NCBI RefSeq assembly: GCF_037975245.1
Contig: NC_092576.1
Coordinates: forward strand, 24,000,611 to 24,064,610
Origin: Apostichopus japonicus
Lineage: Eukaryota > Echinodermata > Holothuroidea > Aspidochirotida > Stichopodidae
Length of the DNA: 64,000 bases
Reading direction: 5' to 3'
Under the pieces are notes generated by a model. That model did not search any database. It was not told where the DNA came from and saw only the letters and a list, made by a program, of their open reading frames with translations. Position 1 is the stretch's first letter. Every line of letters begins with the position of its first letter. The translations under genes were made by a program, and so were the position numbers. Positions 45,745-60,400 of this stretch are shown one piece after another.

Positions 45745-48349
45745 CCCTTACTCAAAATCCATATATGGCCCATACATGGCAATTTGTATCTGGCCCATAT
45801 CTGTGCCATATATGGAATTTATAACTGGCCATATCAATAATTGGGCAGATATAACTTGATATAAGATAAAGACCATATCTGCCTCAGATAAAACTTTATA
45901 TGGGTCACTTTTTATCTGGACCATATATGGCAAATCCATATTTGGCCCATATATGGCAAATCCATATCTGGCCCATATAGGGCAAATCCATATCTGAGAA
46001 ATCCATATTTGGCTCATATATGCCACATCCATATATATTGCCCTCGGCAAATCCATTACTGTCTCATATTATGATAAATCCAGATTGAACTAGTTAAAAA
46101 ACAAAGGCTTCATCTGTGCCAGAACTTTATCTGGCGATGCAAAGAAATATAATTTGAAACCAAATAAGGGCAATATATGGCGCAGATAAAGCAACTCTTT
46201 ATTTACTGCTTAATTATCTGGCCATTAATTACATTTCCTGTTTGATCCATCAGCAGGTAATTTTCTTTTTCTTGTTTCACCTGTACCCACAGTATGTCCA
46301 AGCCTTTACAAATAAAAACTATATAATATTTAAAAAGGGTCTTCTGTTCAAACGATTAATGAGGCAATATGACCGCCAGAACAAAAATACATGGTTAAGA
46401 GAATAAAATATCCTGGCATGATAAAATGCTCCACGAATAAATTGGCACTTGAAAGCCTGCTTCGTGACAAAATGCCCATCACTCTGCCGTCTCTTGGCTG
46501 TCTTCAGTCTCTGCAAGGTCTGCGAGTCCTTTCATCGACACAATTTTCAAAACAATGACGAAGACATAAAGTTGGGATTACTTTATTCCCAGCACATTCC
46601 AAACCCAATTGTGTACATAACTTTTTTGTGACACATAGTTTTATTTATGACTCACAATGCTTCCAACTAGAAAGAGATTTCCAAAACATTACAAATTGTG
46701 TCTGAAAAAACCCATCTCCGGACAATTAGACCAAAAAAGCAAGGCTTAATTGGAGGCAAAGATCAACTTATCTTGGACTTCAGAATCTGCAGTTTTGGCC
46801 TCATACATATCACTCAAAAAGCTCCTTGCTGTTACCTAATACGACTGCTATGGTCATAAAATGACCGCTGTTAAAAATAATACTTGAAGGTTGAGTTCTT
46901 TATTCTTCTGTTGTCCTGTAGAGGTTGATACTAAATTGCATTGTGCTATTCCTTTATTTCATATATTTGGTTTAGTAAATAAGTTCCAGGAGAACGATAT
47001 ATGTTCCATTCAGTATCGAAGTTCAGTCCCAAAATATGTTGTTTCCATCCGTTCCAAAAAATTTCTTCCTTACTACTGACTGTTCAGTTCACTATAGAAT
47101 CCTTTGCCAAGGTCCTAACTCAAAAGGTTATTGTTTACGAATCTCCATCACCCTTCCTTAATGTACCAATCCTTTCTATTAAATTTCCTTCTGTTCTCCC
47201 CTACCATGTGTAAACTAGCTGTTTTTCCTATCTCACTCTCCCAGAGTATCAATACACATATGTCATTTGTTCCAAAGAAGATTTTCACACCATGGAGGTC
47301 TGTTTTTACCTCCATGTTCACACTTAATTACCCTCTGAGTCATCCTTTTTCCCTCAATGACCCTGTGGTTACCTAGCAACCCAGATAGATCAAGTAGCCG
47401 ATTTATACCCCCTTTGACTTAGTGTGCACTGTAAGTGCTTTACCATTGAAATATGTGCAGTGTACCACAAATTCAACAATATAGGGCAATGTAAATCTCT
47501 ATGAAAATACATTATAGCATACAGTCTTACATGTATATCCAGTTATATCTGGCTTAATATGGCCAGATAAAACTTTATCTGCATATCTGGATAGAACTCT
47601 ATGTCCAGTTATATCTGGCTTTATATCTTTATTAGGCCAGATAAACTTGATATGCCTATCTGGTTTGACTCTATATCCAGTTATATCTGGCTTTATATGG
47701 CCAGATAAAACTTGATATGGATATCTGGCTTACAATTATATCAAGATATATCTGGCTTTATATGGCCATATCAAACTTGATATGCATATCTGGCGTACAC
47801 GTATATCAAGATATATCTGGCTTTATATGGCCATATCAAACTTGATATGCATATCTGGCGTACACGTATATCAAGATATATCTAGCTTTATATGGCCATA
47901 TCAAACTTGATATGGATATCTGGCTTACAATTATATCGAGATATATCTGGCTTTATATGGCCATATCAAACTTGATATGCATATCTGGCGTACACGTATA
48001 TCAAGATATATCTGGCTTTATATGGCCATATCAAACTTGATATGCATATCTGGCTTACAATTATATCGAGATATCTGGCTTTATATGGCCATATCAAACT
48101 TGATATGCATATCTGGCTTACAAGTATTTTAAGATATATCTGGCTTTATATGGCCATTTCAAACTTGATATGGATATCTGGATTACAATTATATCAAGAT
48201 ATATCTGGCTTTATATGGCCGTATCAAACTTGATATGCATATCTGGCTTACACGTATATCAAGATATATCTGGCTTTATATGGCCATATCAAACTTGATC
48301 TATCCAGATATAGCCAGATATAAAACCAGATGTGGAATTTGAGTAAGGG
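45745..48349. mobile_element. 2.6-kb TIR element filled with TATCTGGC-type repeats
   Basis: The left end CCCTTACTCAAAATCCATAT and the right end (inverse CCCTTACTCAAATTCCACAT) form inverted repeats. Repeat arrays flank the unique middle: ATCCATATCTGGCCCATATATGGC-like ~26-28 bp units at 45,757-46,080 and 65-bp units at 47,531-48,320. The middle (46,090-47,520) shows no coding domain. This fits a non-autonomous DNA transposon with subterminal arrays. No clear target duplication was found (flanks GGTT / TTGG). Confidence 0.6.
47531..48320 (+). repeat. 65-bp tandem array (about 12 copies)
   Basis: The unit contains ACTTGATATGCATATCTGGC, then TACACGTATATCAAGATATA, then TCTGGCTTTATATGGCCATA. It is strongly dyad-symmetric (ATATCTGGC..GCCATAT; TATATCAAGATATA). 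Copies differ by a few bases. Open frames such as 48,042-48,233 derive from the array. Confidence 0.85.
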
Positions 48350-49144
<795 letters not shown>

Positions 49145-49199
49145 GAGAAAACCAGAGAAATAAGATATGACTCATAATTGACAAATAAGTAGTAAGATT

Positions 49200-49361
49200 T
49201 AGAAATTATATTTGAATTTTCAGTCACCCTGGGACCTTCGTCAGCAATACTTGGCAGTCGAATGAAAAGTACAAAATGTAACACAATGGAAGTATGACGC
49301 TAGATAGGTATAAGTTGCAATGATGGAATTAAAACCAAATAAACCATGACTATACAGGAAG

Positions 49362-49402
<41 letters not shown>

Positions 49403-49560
49403 GAAAGATCCAATCGATTTCTTTACGTTTACGTTCAGTGGTTGATTCGAAGTTCGAGGAAATTAAAATACAATTTAGGTTTTTTAGAGAATGACTATGA
49501 AGATTGAAGTGTTCAGAAACTGGGAATCCTGCAAAATTATCACGAATAGATTTTTTGTGA
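49200..49560 (-). pseudogene. Second Penelope-like fragment (GIY-YIG region and 3' end)
   Basis: The minus strand at 49,400-49,560 encodes NFAGFPVSEHFNLHSHSLKN followed by LNCILISSNF and TERKRKEIDWIF. This matches the GIY-YIG tail of Penelope-like proteins, as in the copy at 20,656. After an internal (TA)n (49,367-49,400), the segment 49,206-49,258 reads in minus GCTGACGAAGGTCCCAGGGT then GACTGAAA, the pLTR-like terminus. It is 5' truncated. Confidence 0.7.
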
Positions 49561-51322
49561 TGTCATGACAAAATACCTTATGCCTATGATGATGATCTAT
49601 AATCTGGAGCAATACCACAGGACTGTGGCGCGCCGAGTACCACTAAGATTTTTTATTTGATTTTTTTTAAATAAAATTCTCTCGATTCACTCAAAAACGG
49701 GAATTGAAATCATGTTCTCAACTGAGAAAGCATGGTTGGTCTTAGGGACCCATTTACATCCCCACGCCAGACATCTGACCAAAACGGTTCAACTGTAGCG
49801 ATTTATCTATCACTTCTTTTAATGCAAACTGTTAATTATTTGGAAATGTAAACTTCTATTGAAATACATATATATATATATATCTTTTTTATATTTTTTT
49901 CTCTCTTGAGATTTCCTTTTTACGGACTCCCTTCCACCTAGCTTCTTTGAAAGCAATTTCAATGACTGGCTTAGCAACGTTTCCAAAAGGAATACAAAAA
50001 ATATTAAAAAAAATCAAAACATGTCTGCCAGTAACTGGATCGGTTATAAAACATCTATGGAGTTTATCTGAAAGCCCTCGTGGGGATTCAGGGGGCAATG
50101 TAACTTGTATACAACAATGTAGATATTCAAGACAACACTTACATAATAGTTACTTGTATGAGCCGTTAAATGACGTGGCCCATATTTGTTTGAATAGCAA
50201 TAAGGTTACCCTAAAACTGGATTGGAAATATGGATTGCTCTTCAAAGGAAATACATGATCGCAAGCTTCGAGATGGTTCACATGTTCGACCAGTTCTAGT
50301 TACAAACATAGCAATGATTTGAATGGAATCATAGAGTGTATACTGTTAATGTTTAAGGCAATGATGATGCAATTGACGGGAAGTAACATGATTAAATATC
50401 TATTTATCACGATGCTATCTAAACTTATTTTTCTTTCTAGAGGATTTTTGCTGACACAATATTGACACCTGTCAAATTACATTGTTATTATGATCTAAAT
50501 TACATAAATGCTACATTCCACTCTAATTTGAGAGCAAACAACACGTTACCTATAAGAATCATTAAATAACTCAAATTTTTGTCAGAGGCTACGCACTAAA
50601 TTGCTTTCTGTTCACTTCCCCTACCACCCTTAATCCCACTCTCCCCCACACCTATCTCTTTGGTTTAGGCATTTTGGAATATTTTTCCACAAATGGTAAA
50701 ACTCAAATAAGGTGGAAATCCAGGGGTCTTCGAAGCTTTAATAATATATTGCAGTGAATCCCATCTGATATGATTGCATAGTTTGGCATACTCCATCCTA
50801 ACGAACTAAATAGGGTATTCACTTGATGATAAGTGATTGGCAGATCAGCAAGTCCACCTAGTTGGTGTTTGAAGTTTCGTTCTTCTGAATAGATACCTTT
50901 CAACATGCAACAGGTGATTGCTATAGAAACTACACTATTGGTGATATTCTGTGTGTGTGTTGTTTAATACCTAAATAAAATAGACTAAGACAACTACGAA
51001 AGGCACTTCTGTGCTGGAGTACTGTCTGGTTAATAATATGCTATCATATGCTCTTGCAACCCTTATAAAAATGAGTTGTGAGTTTCTTTGTCATGTAGCC
51101 ACATGAGAAATATGTATCGAAACTATATTCAACTTGGGATAACACAGTCCCTGGCAGGGAAATGAGGAGTGGGTGCTGGCCAGTATAGAGAAGTCCATTC
51201 TACTGTGGACAAACCACATTTCAATTTGCTCAACATTTTCCACCAATTATTCATGAAAAGATGCCTATGTTATCTGTGCAAGTGCACTGCTTGTAGATTT
51301 CATGTTATGCTCTACTGCAGTC
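49561..51322. other. No gene recognised downstream of MRI1
   Basis: AT-rich. The 49,889-50,258 region is open on both strands (69 and 103 codons) but shows no family motif. No obvious repeat. Confidence 0.5.
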
Positions 51323-51489
51323 TCAGACATCATTAGCAAGCTTCCTTTTCAAGTTATGTTTGGTATTGTGGTCAGCAGTCATACTGTCCTGCAGTTTATC
51401 AGGAGGGAACACACCATTCTCAGTTACAATGCCTCCTGTTATCAGGGAGGCCGGTGTGACATCAAATGCAGGATTCCAACAACCAATAC
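51323..51489 (-). CDS. MRI1: MRI1 terminal exon
   Basis: Acceptor CTTCTTCTTCTAACAG. It encodes [20 protein letters not shown] and [13 protein letters not shown], then a divergent basic tail (..[12 protein letters not shown]) and TGA at 51,323-51,325. Confidence 0.93.
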
Positions 51490-54400
51490 CTGTTAGAAGA
51501 AGAAGAAGGAAACTAAAATCTATAAAAACGAACAAAATAAAGCAACTATTCAACGAAATACACCATCACTTACCAAATTGCCAGAAATTAAAACAACATT
51601 CAGAAGAAAAAATTGATACGAATTTTGTGCCAAAACTGTGTCAGCAAATAGAACCAAATGTATCGTTTAGAACAAATATACCGTTAACATGAACTATTGT
51701 TATGGTCACATGTTATGACCAGTAACATTACAGATCAGTGTCATTAGGACTGTTACTCATATATGGACTGAGGTCTCTAAGAGAATTTAAAAAAAAAATC
51801 AAATAAACCAGTAGCAATTGCAAATACTAATATTATATGATATATCATTTGTTTTATTAAACTTTTCACATTGGGGGAGGGGGAAGGTAACTGAAATCTA
51901 TAAAAACAAAAACGCAACTATTCAACAAAATACACCATCACTTTCCAAATTGCCAGAAATGTAAAATACTAATAATGCAAATACTAATATCATATGATAA
52001 TATCATTTGTTTTATCAATATTTTCACATAGGGGGAAGGGGGGAGGGGGAATCCAAAGGGGGTAAATCAGTTCATTCTCTGGCCAGGTTAAAATCATATG
52101 ATTTCAAAAATAGCACATTTAGAAGCATATCAGAAACCCCCAAGCTGTCAACAATGGGGTACTGCTTTTTAATGTATTGGGACTATTGGTAGGCTAGTTA
52201 TCAGCAAATAAGTACATGATTATACTAGGTATATGCTGCAAGGACAGATAGTAACTACAATTTACTTTGACCAACATTTTGCAGACAGGATAATTGGCAA
52301 TTCTAAAATTATTGTTAAGAAGGGGGATTTAACAAAACAGAACAGAAATAATGAATTTAATACCCGGTGCTGCTAACTGGACATCCTTGAGACATGTCAG
52401 CTCTTTGTGAGGACGCTCTTCAATAACAATCTGTTCTCCGCTGGCAAGGTTAAGATCTACAGTAGTGGTGGGTGCACAAACATAAAATGGTATCCCATGG
52501 TGCTTTGCTGCTATAGCTAGCTGATAGGTACCGATTTTATTGGCTGTATCTCCATTAGCTACAACTCTGTCCGCACCAACAAAAACAGCTGGGAAGTGAA
52601 AAACACAAAACAAGCATTGATGTCAAAATTGATGCCTATTGTACTCTGGATAAAAGTTGACCTGACTTAATACATTGACTTTAATGTCTCTTATGAATGA
52701 TAACCTGTCCCAGAGACAATCCCTCCAGACGGCTGCAGTAATATACTGCATCCAATGACAAGTTTCCTCACAGGTACCCACTTTAATCACTGGGTGGAGA
52801 GAGGCAGTTGAGATAAAGCATCTTGCCCAAGGACACAACGTAATGAACAAGGCAGGAATTGAACCAGCAAACTTGGATCACAAGTCTAAAGCCGTAGCCA
52901 ATGTTGACCACCACGCACTTAAAACAATGTCCTGGATAAACTAACTACGGTACTTAGAGCACAATTCATTAGGCAGATTGAGGTATCACATACTGCTGTA
53001 TACGGCAGGCTCCCTGTTAGGCTGTGTGCTTAATGTGAACTGCCAGAACAACAGCTGTTATCTGTTACCATCTTGTGATGCCAGTGCATCTCATTATCAT
53101 CAGGCCTATCTTGATTGGTTACAATAAACTAGGTCTAATATATACCTTGCTCTGATTGTCAGAACAATAGCTTCTACCTCTTATCATTTCATACAGGTCT
53201 GTGCATTTACAGATCAGGAAGTACTCATGAACCTTTTCTCTTATACTATGGGAATTATTGGACATGCTTCTTCCTCAATTTGTTCAAATTACCCTTACCC
53301 TTGTGCATACACCATCCACAATGATGGTAACAGACTAACACAGCTGCTACAATGAAGCTACAGACTAACACAGCCAGCCTGTACAGGCAAAGTTCCAAGA
53401 CTCAGCAGTGACTTCCTTCTCCTGCACACAGCCATTTCTGTAATATCATGGTGGTGGTCACATAATATCACCAGTAATTGTCATAGCTTCTATATCAAAT
53501 GACAACTCGCTCTGCACTAGTAAGGTAATCGTGTCATTTGATATTGAATAATGTTATTACCATTGGATGCAGGCTGCTGTGTTCAGTCAGGCAGTATGTA
53601 TGGCAGAACAGATTGCTTACTAGTCAAATATTTTTCTAACATTTATTTCTTCCCTTTCAACATTTAAGTAAGATGCCTCACCATCAGCCATGAGAATACA
53701 CAATTAATGTTTGTTAAATTAAAATCTTGTGAACTTCAAATAGAATGGAATGTCTCCCTCCCTTAATGTTAATTGTTTGTTTCATATGTAAAAAATACCA
53801 AATTGCAAAGTGGTGTTTAAAGAATTTTAAATGTTTTATATAGAAAAATAAAAAACTATCTTGCTTTAACCAGTTTCAATCATACTTACAACAATCACTA
53901 ATAGGTTGCTGCTGTTCAATGTGTGGTCAATGACTTTAATAACAATGATGTTAAAACCTGATAGCTTATAATAGATGACTTTTACCATTTTTACAAACCT
54001 TCTACGTACTGTGCACGCAACTTTCTCTTTCATTTGTGCCAAGTTAGTTGTGATGAGAGCTGCTAGCATATGTCTGAAACTAATTTGTTATGTCTTCTTT
54101 AAGGAATTTAACCTGGTTCCTCAGACTGTTAAAGTCATTGAAAACTTGCCCCAAACCGCGGGCCGTGCTCTGAAAAAGTTAACCTTCTGTTGCTTGCAAG
54201 TGAAGTTTTTTTCTTGTCCCTACCAAATGCAGACAGTAATGAAACATGATACCTTGTTATCTTTTATCTAGACCTGAGATGTCCATCGCTGCTATATACA
54301 CTGTGTTGTGGGTATTGACCGTAGCTGTATGTATTGACTGTACACTAGTGTCTAATTACCGACGGTAGCAAGCTGTGTGTGTATTTTCTGGGACCAATGG

Positions 54401-57400
54401 TGGTGTCTAACACTTCTGTTACACCTCATTTGAAACTAGGTCAGATTACCGGCATGAGACGTTTCTTTGTGCTCGAGTCTTCACTCCCTTTAATTCTTCC
54501 CTTCAAGTCTTATCTATGTGATATCAGGATGAACATGAATCTTCATCACAGCTACTTTCCTCTCAAATACAGCATTTTATTTGCTTCTTACCCCTCAGAT
54601 TATACACATATTAGCATATATATATTTAACAAGTTCCTTTCTATTAACAGATTCGGCTCCAATCATGCCACTGTACTCAAACTAACTGACCTGTAGTATT
54701 TGCTCTTCTTTTATATTAAGTATGTCACACGATGGTTTCTGTGATTTGGAACACAATGCAGCTTATTGTACACCACTTTCTGACAAATTAACTCACAAAC
54801 ATAGCAGCACCATGACCAAAGTACCAGTGACAAAATTTATATGCTTCGGAAGCATATATGATTTCAATCTAAGGTGAGAGCTCCTGTGTATTAATCAGTG
54901 GGTTAGTTCATGTTATGTTTAATTAACTGCTCTGACTGTATGGCCTGGTATCAGTTTGTCAGTATACAAATTGTTACAAAATTGTCACTTTAATTACAGC
55001 ATACATAACAATGATGACTTTAACAGAAACCATCTTCTCGTTCATAGCACATGCATGATGCCATGCAAAGTCTATGGAAGTTGATAACGGTTTACCCCAT
55101 AAAAGTCAATGTGCCACCCTCAAGCTGGTCTGGTGACCAATTGTCATTACAGTAAACATGTTACAATAACCCATAAGCAGCAGCATCACATCCCAGTTAC
55201 TTGCTTCTCTCTCAGTACAAATGAAGCCATGCTATCAGTGATGAGAGATCATAAACGTTAGATCATGACAATCTACTGAACTGGCTCTGTGATCACAGCA
55301 GTTAACAGTACACACAATGCTATCATAACCTTTCACACACATCAGCATGAAACACTTACCAGTTACTTTCTCCTCTCCCAGTACAAATGAAGCCATGCTA
55401 TCAGTGATGAGAGATCACAATAGTTAGATCATGTCAATCTACTGAACTGGCTCTGTTATCACAGCAGTCAGCAGTACACACAATGTTATAATAACCTTTC
55501 ACACGCAGCAGCATGAATCACTTACCAGTTACATTCTTCTCTCTCAGTACATATGAAGCCATGCTATCAGTGATGAGAGATCACAGAAGTTAGATCATGT
55601 CAATCTACTGCCTTGGCTTTGTGATCACAGCACTTAACAGTACACACAATGTTATAATAACCTTTCACACACAGCAGCATGAATCACTTACTAGTTACAT
55701 TCTTCTCTCTCAGTACATATGAAGCCATGCTATCAGTGATGAGAGATCACAGAAGTTAGATCATGTCAATCTACTGCCTTGGCTTTGTGATCACAGCACT
55801 TAACAGTACAAACAATGTTATAATAACCTTGCATACATCAGCATGAATCACTTACCAGTTCCTTTCTTCTTTTTCAGTACATATGAATCCATGCCATCAG
55901 TGATGAGGGTTCACAGAAGTTAGATCATGTTAATCTACTGAACTGGCTCTGTGATTACAGCACTTAACAGTACACACAATGTTATAATAACCTTTAACAC
56001 ACAGCAGCATGAATCACTTACTAGTTACATTCTTCTCTCTCAGTACATATGAAGCCATGCTATCAGTGATGAGAGATCACAGAAGTTAGATCATGTCAAT
56101 CTACTGAACTGGCTCAGTGATCACAGCACTTAACAGTACACACAATGTTATAATAACCTTTCACACACATCAGCATGAAACACTAACCAGTTACTTTCTC
56201 CTCTTTCAGTACATATGAAGCCATGCTATCAGTGATGAGAGATCACAGAAGTTAGATCACAACAATCTACTGAACTGGCCCTGTGATCACAGCACTTAAC
56301 AGTACTTACACACAATGTTATAACCTTTCACACACATCAGCATGAAGCACTTACCAGTTACATTCTTTTCTCTCAGTATATATGAAGCCATGCTATCAGT
56401 GATGAGAGATCACAATAGTTAGATCATGTCAATCTACTGAACTGGCTCAGTGATCACAGCACTTAACAGTACACACAATGTTATAATTACCATTTCACAT
56501 ACATCAGCATGAAACACTTACAAGTTACTTTCTTCTTTCTCAGTACAAACGAAGCCATGCTATCAGTGGTCAGTCTCTGCACAGTACATATAATGTTACA
56601 ATCACCAAACACTCACAGTAGCATGTTTCACCAGTTCCTTATTCTCTTTCATTGCATTGACGCCATGCTAACTGTGATACAATATCCTGCTAGTTTATAT
56701 GTCACTCCTACTACCCCCTATGCAACCACACCAATGTACAGTACACACTATCTTCCATTCACCATTCACACACATCAGCATGAATCACTTACCAGTTATT
56801 TCCCTTTATCCCAGATCCAGGGAGTTAGTTTATTTGATGTCAATCTGCTGCAGTGTCTCAGTCACCACTTGTGTACAGTACAAACCATTTTACAATCACC
56901 AAACAGTGATTTTTGGTGATTGCACACAGAGTAACATTCGCCAAACACACACAATAGCATTATTCACTCATTGGTTTGTTACTTACATTCCATTGAATAC
57001 AGTGCCATGCTAACTGTGATATGAGATCCTGGGAGTTAGTTTGTATGATGTCAATCTGCTTCCCTGTCTCTGGAACCACACCTGTGCACAGTACACACAA
57101 TGTTACAAACACCAAACACACACAATAGCATTATTCACTCATTGGTTTGTAACTTACCTTCCATTGAATACAGTGCCATGCTAACTGTGATATGAGATCC
57201 TGGGAGTTAGTTTGTATGATGTCAATCTGCTTCCCTGTCTCTGGAACCACACCTGTGCACAGTACACACAATGTTACAAACACCAAATACACACAATAGC
57301 ATTATTCACTCATTAGTTTGTAACTTACCTTCCATTGAATACGGTGCCATGCTAACTGTGATATGAGATCCTGGGATTTAGTTCCTATGATGTCAATCTG

Positions 57401-60400
57401 CTTTCCTGTCTCTGGAACCACACCTGTGCACAGTACACACAATGTTACAAACACCAAACACACACAATAGCATTATTCACTCATTGGTTTGTAACTTACC
57501 TTCCATTGAATACGGTGCCATGCTAACTGTGATATGATATCCTGGGAGTTAGTTCCTATGATGTCTATCTGCTTCCCTGTCTCTGGCACCACACCTGTGA
57601 ACAGTACACACAATGTTACAAACACCAAACATACACAGTAGCATGTACAGTATCACTCATCGGTTTGTTACTTACCTTTCATATGGTGCCATGCTAACTG
57701 TGATATGACATTCTGGGAGTTAGTTCCTATGATGTCTATCTGCTTCCCTGTCTCTGGAACCACACCTGTGCACAGTACACATAATGATACCATCACCATT
57801 GACACAAATTATGATGAATCCCTTGTACCTGTTATTTTCTTCTCTTTCATCGCATATGATGCCATGCTATCAGCGATGAGGGATCCAGGGAGTTTATCAT
57901 AGACTAGCTCGTATGCTGTCAATCTACTGCCCTGGTTGTAAGGCCTTGTCTCAGTGCAGTAAACATGTTGTAGTTTTTCCCTTTCTGCTAGTGCTCTTAC
58001 AACTCCTAGATAATCAAGATCAAAGAAAAAAGCAAATCATAAATCTTGTGCATAAACTTTGTGATAGCACATATATTGTTCATGATGCAGCAGTGGTATT
58101 ACTGATAGCTTTATCTGGCAAGTGTCAGATAATGTTAATTCACAACACAAACAACTGGTTTGACCCAGTGAGCATGCATGTAAGAAAGTAGTGGCTTGTA
58201 AAATGAATTTTAATATGAATTCATATAGGGAGGACAGTTTACATAGTTACCATTCACTTTCTTCTGATGTGCTAATGAGTGTTCCTACACTCCTACATAG
58301 GGAAAGCCTGTAGAGCTGATACTTTACACATGACTAAAATATGAAAACAGAGCAATGTAATACACTGGAAACTGTTAAAACTAATGTGCAAATTAAATTT
58401 GTCAGAGTGTTTTGAGCTGAAAAATACTGATGATGTGGAACCAAAACTAGTTGATACTAGTTAAGAAAGTCTATAGTTGATGAAAAGTCGTAATCAACAG
58501 GCCGACTTAGATGGATCACTTTAGAAGGTGAATATTCAATAGTTTTGATTTAAATTTGGACTTGTAAACTGAATAAAGGCTTGCAATATAGGTTGATCCA
58601 CATATTACTTGTGTGAACTCTAAATGCACCACTGCAAATATTAAACTATCATTGTTATATACATATCAACTGTTTATCCACTAGAGAGCCTGTGTAATAG
58701 AATGTGTAAAAGTAAGGTTGGCCTGACGTTTTGATTCCTAGCAGGATCTTCTTCAAAGGCTAAATGGCAAGTAACAGTAACAGAAGGGACAAAAACATGC
58801 ACAGAACACAGACAGGTTAAAGAGCACTGTGAACACAATGAGATACATGTAAGGGGATTAGTAGACAAATGATGGAGAGAAGAAAGCAACAGGGGAAGAG
58901 GAGAGGTAGGAGATAAACAGTGGAGGGACAAAGGGAGGATTAAAGGAGGGGGATAGGAAATAAACTGGAGAAGGACAAAGACAGAAAGGTGTGGAGAAAA
59001 AAAATATATATATACAATTATAAAAAAATATATACACAAACATATACAGTTATATGTTTGACAAATACTGTCTCACCACTCAGTTCTGCAGGTTAGGCCA
59101 ATTAGTAGCTGTTTATACATATATAATTCAGTCAATGGTATGCACTGCAAGGATTCCAAATGTGAGAAAGCAATTTTCCAGAGGTTAGATTTGAGCAGAT
59201 CTACAATACTCTGTGGCAAAGGTTATCAATTTGCAAGATAATCATACAGGTAGTCGGCTTTTCTTGAATGCAACTCACGAAACTAAATGGAATGATCCAC
59301 ATCCCCCAGATGTAAACTATTCGGATTTCATATTTAGAATGGTTGAAACGTCTTTTATACACCATATATCTTAACACATCAACACAACACCGCAGTGACT
59401 GACATAGATCATAGTATTCTGGTTTTTGCGAGCTAAATCCACTTGTTACCCAGAGTGGCATGAGAAACATGTGTGATATACAGTTGTAGCCTAGCTTACC
59501 TAGTGCAGTTCCATATCCACTGGTAGCCAGTGATCCAGCATTACAGTGTGTGATCACTGTCTGTGGTTGACCAGATGAGTGCTTCAGTACATGATCAGCT
59601 CCGTGCTGCCCGAGTCTCTTATTCGTATCCAGGTCTGCGGTCAACATATCTTCTATCAGCGATATGATTCTGATAAAATTGACAACAAATTTACAAAGTT
59701 CTTTCTGTCAAGTGCTGGACAAAATCAATCTGCAATGTAGAGGCAGTAATTGTGTTCAGTTCAGATTCATTTCTTGGCCCTGCTCCACCTCTTACAAAGC
59801 GTTACCATCAATTACAAGCCATTTAAACAAAACTTGAAGTCAGTAAACTTGGATAATAACAAATCTGTGTGAAGTTATGCAAGTTATTAGCAAGGTGTTT
59901 GTGTATGTGTGGATGCTTGCTTATGTTAACTGAAGGATAAAGTACTGTACTTTAATACTGTAATGTTGACAGCGAATCATTTATCTGATATTGCATCACA
60001 AAACTTAAAAGGGGAATTTGCTCCACAAGTCCACTGTTTCACAGGAATCATAATATTTTATAATTAGAGACATACAGTATTTCACAGCTTTCAAATATGC
60101 TAACACAAAGTTTGAACAATAAATTACTCCCTGATAGGACTCAGCAGTGCAATTCCTGCTATATCTGACATGATCACAAAGTCAAAACTATTTTGTTGTG
60201 GGGAATTAAAACAGTGTGTTTCTTTTTACTTCTGCAGGTTCAATGTGAAACTGTTTCACACAACCTGTTACAATCAGTCAGGACATATCTAATAATCTTG
60301 TACTTTGCAAATGTTCAGTCTTCAGCAACTTCAGTATGTTTTAAGCTCATATACTCACAGTAGTCTACTATGAATTTCCATTAGTACCTCAGTCCTGTGA

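Noticed and set aside
47531-48320. CRISPR-like palindromic repeats
   Set aside because: Whole 65-bp units are repeated, with no unique spacers; this is a satellite inside a TIR element.
49889-50258. Overlapping frames on both strands (69 and 103 codons)
   Set aside because: No family similarity could be recognised and neither has clear splice or start support.
56509-57013. Plus-strand frames of 104-136 codons within the exon-copy array
   Set aside because: Antisense to the MRI1 exon copies and generated by the repeat; no motif.
55150-57775. CRISPR-like regular repeats
   Set aside because: Repeats and intervals are all homologous to an MRI1 exon and its intron; there are no unique spacers and the context is eukaryotic.
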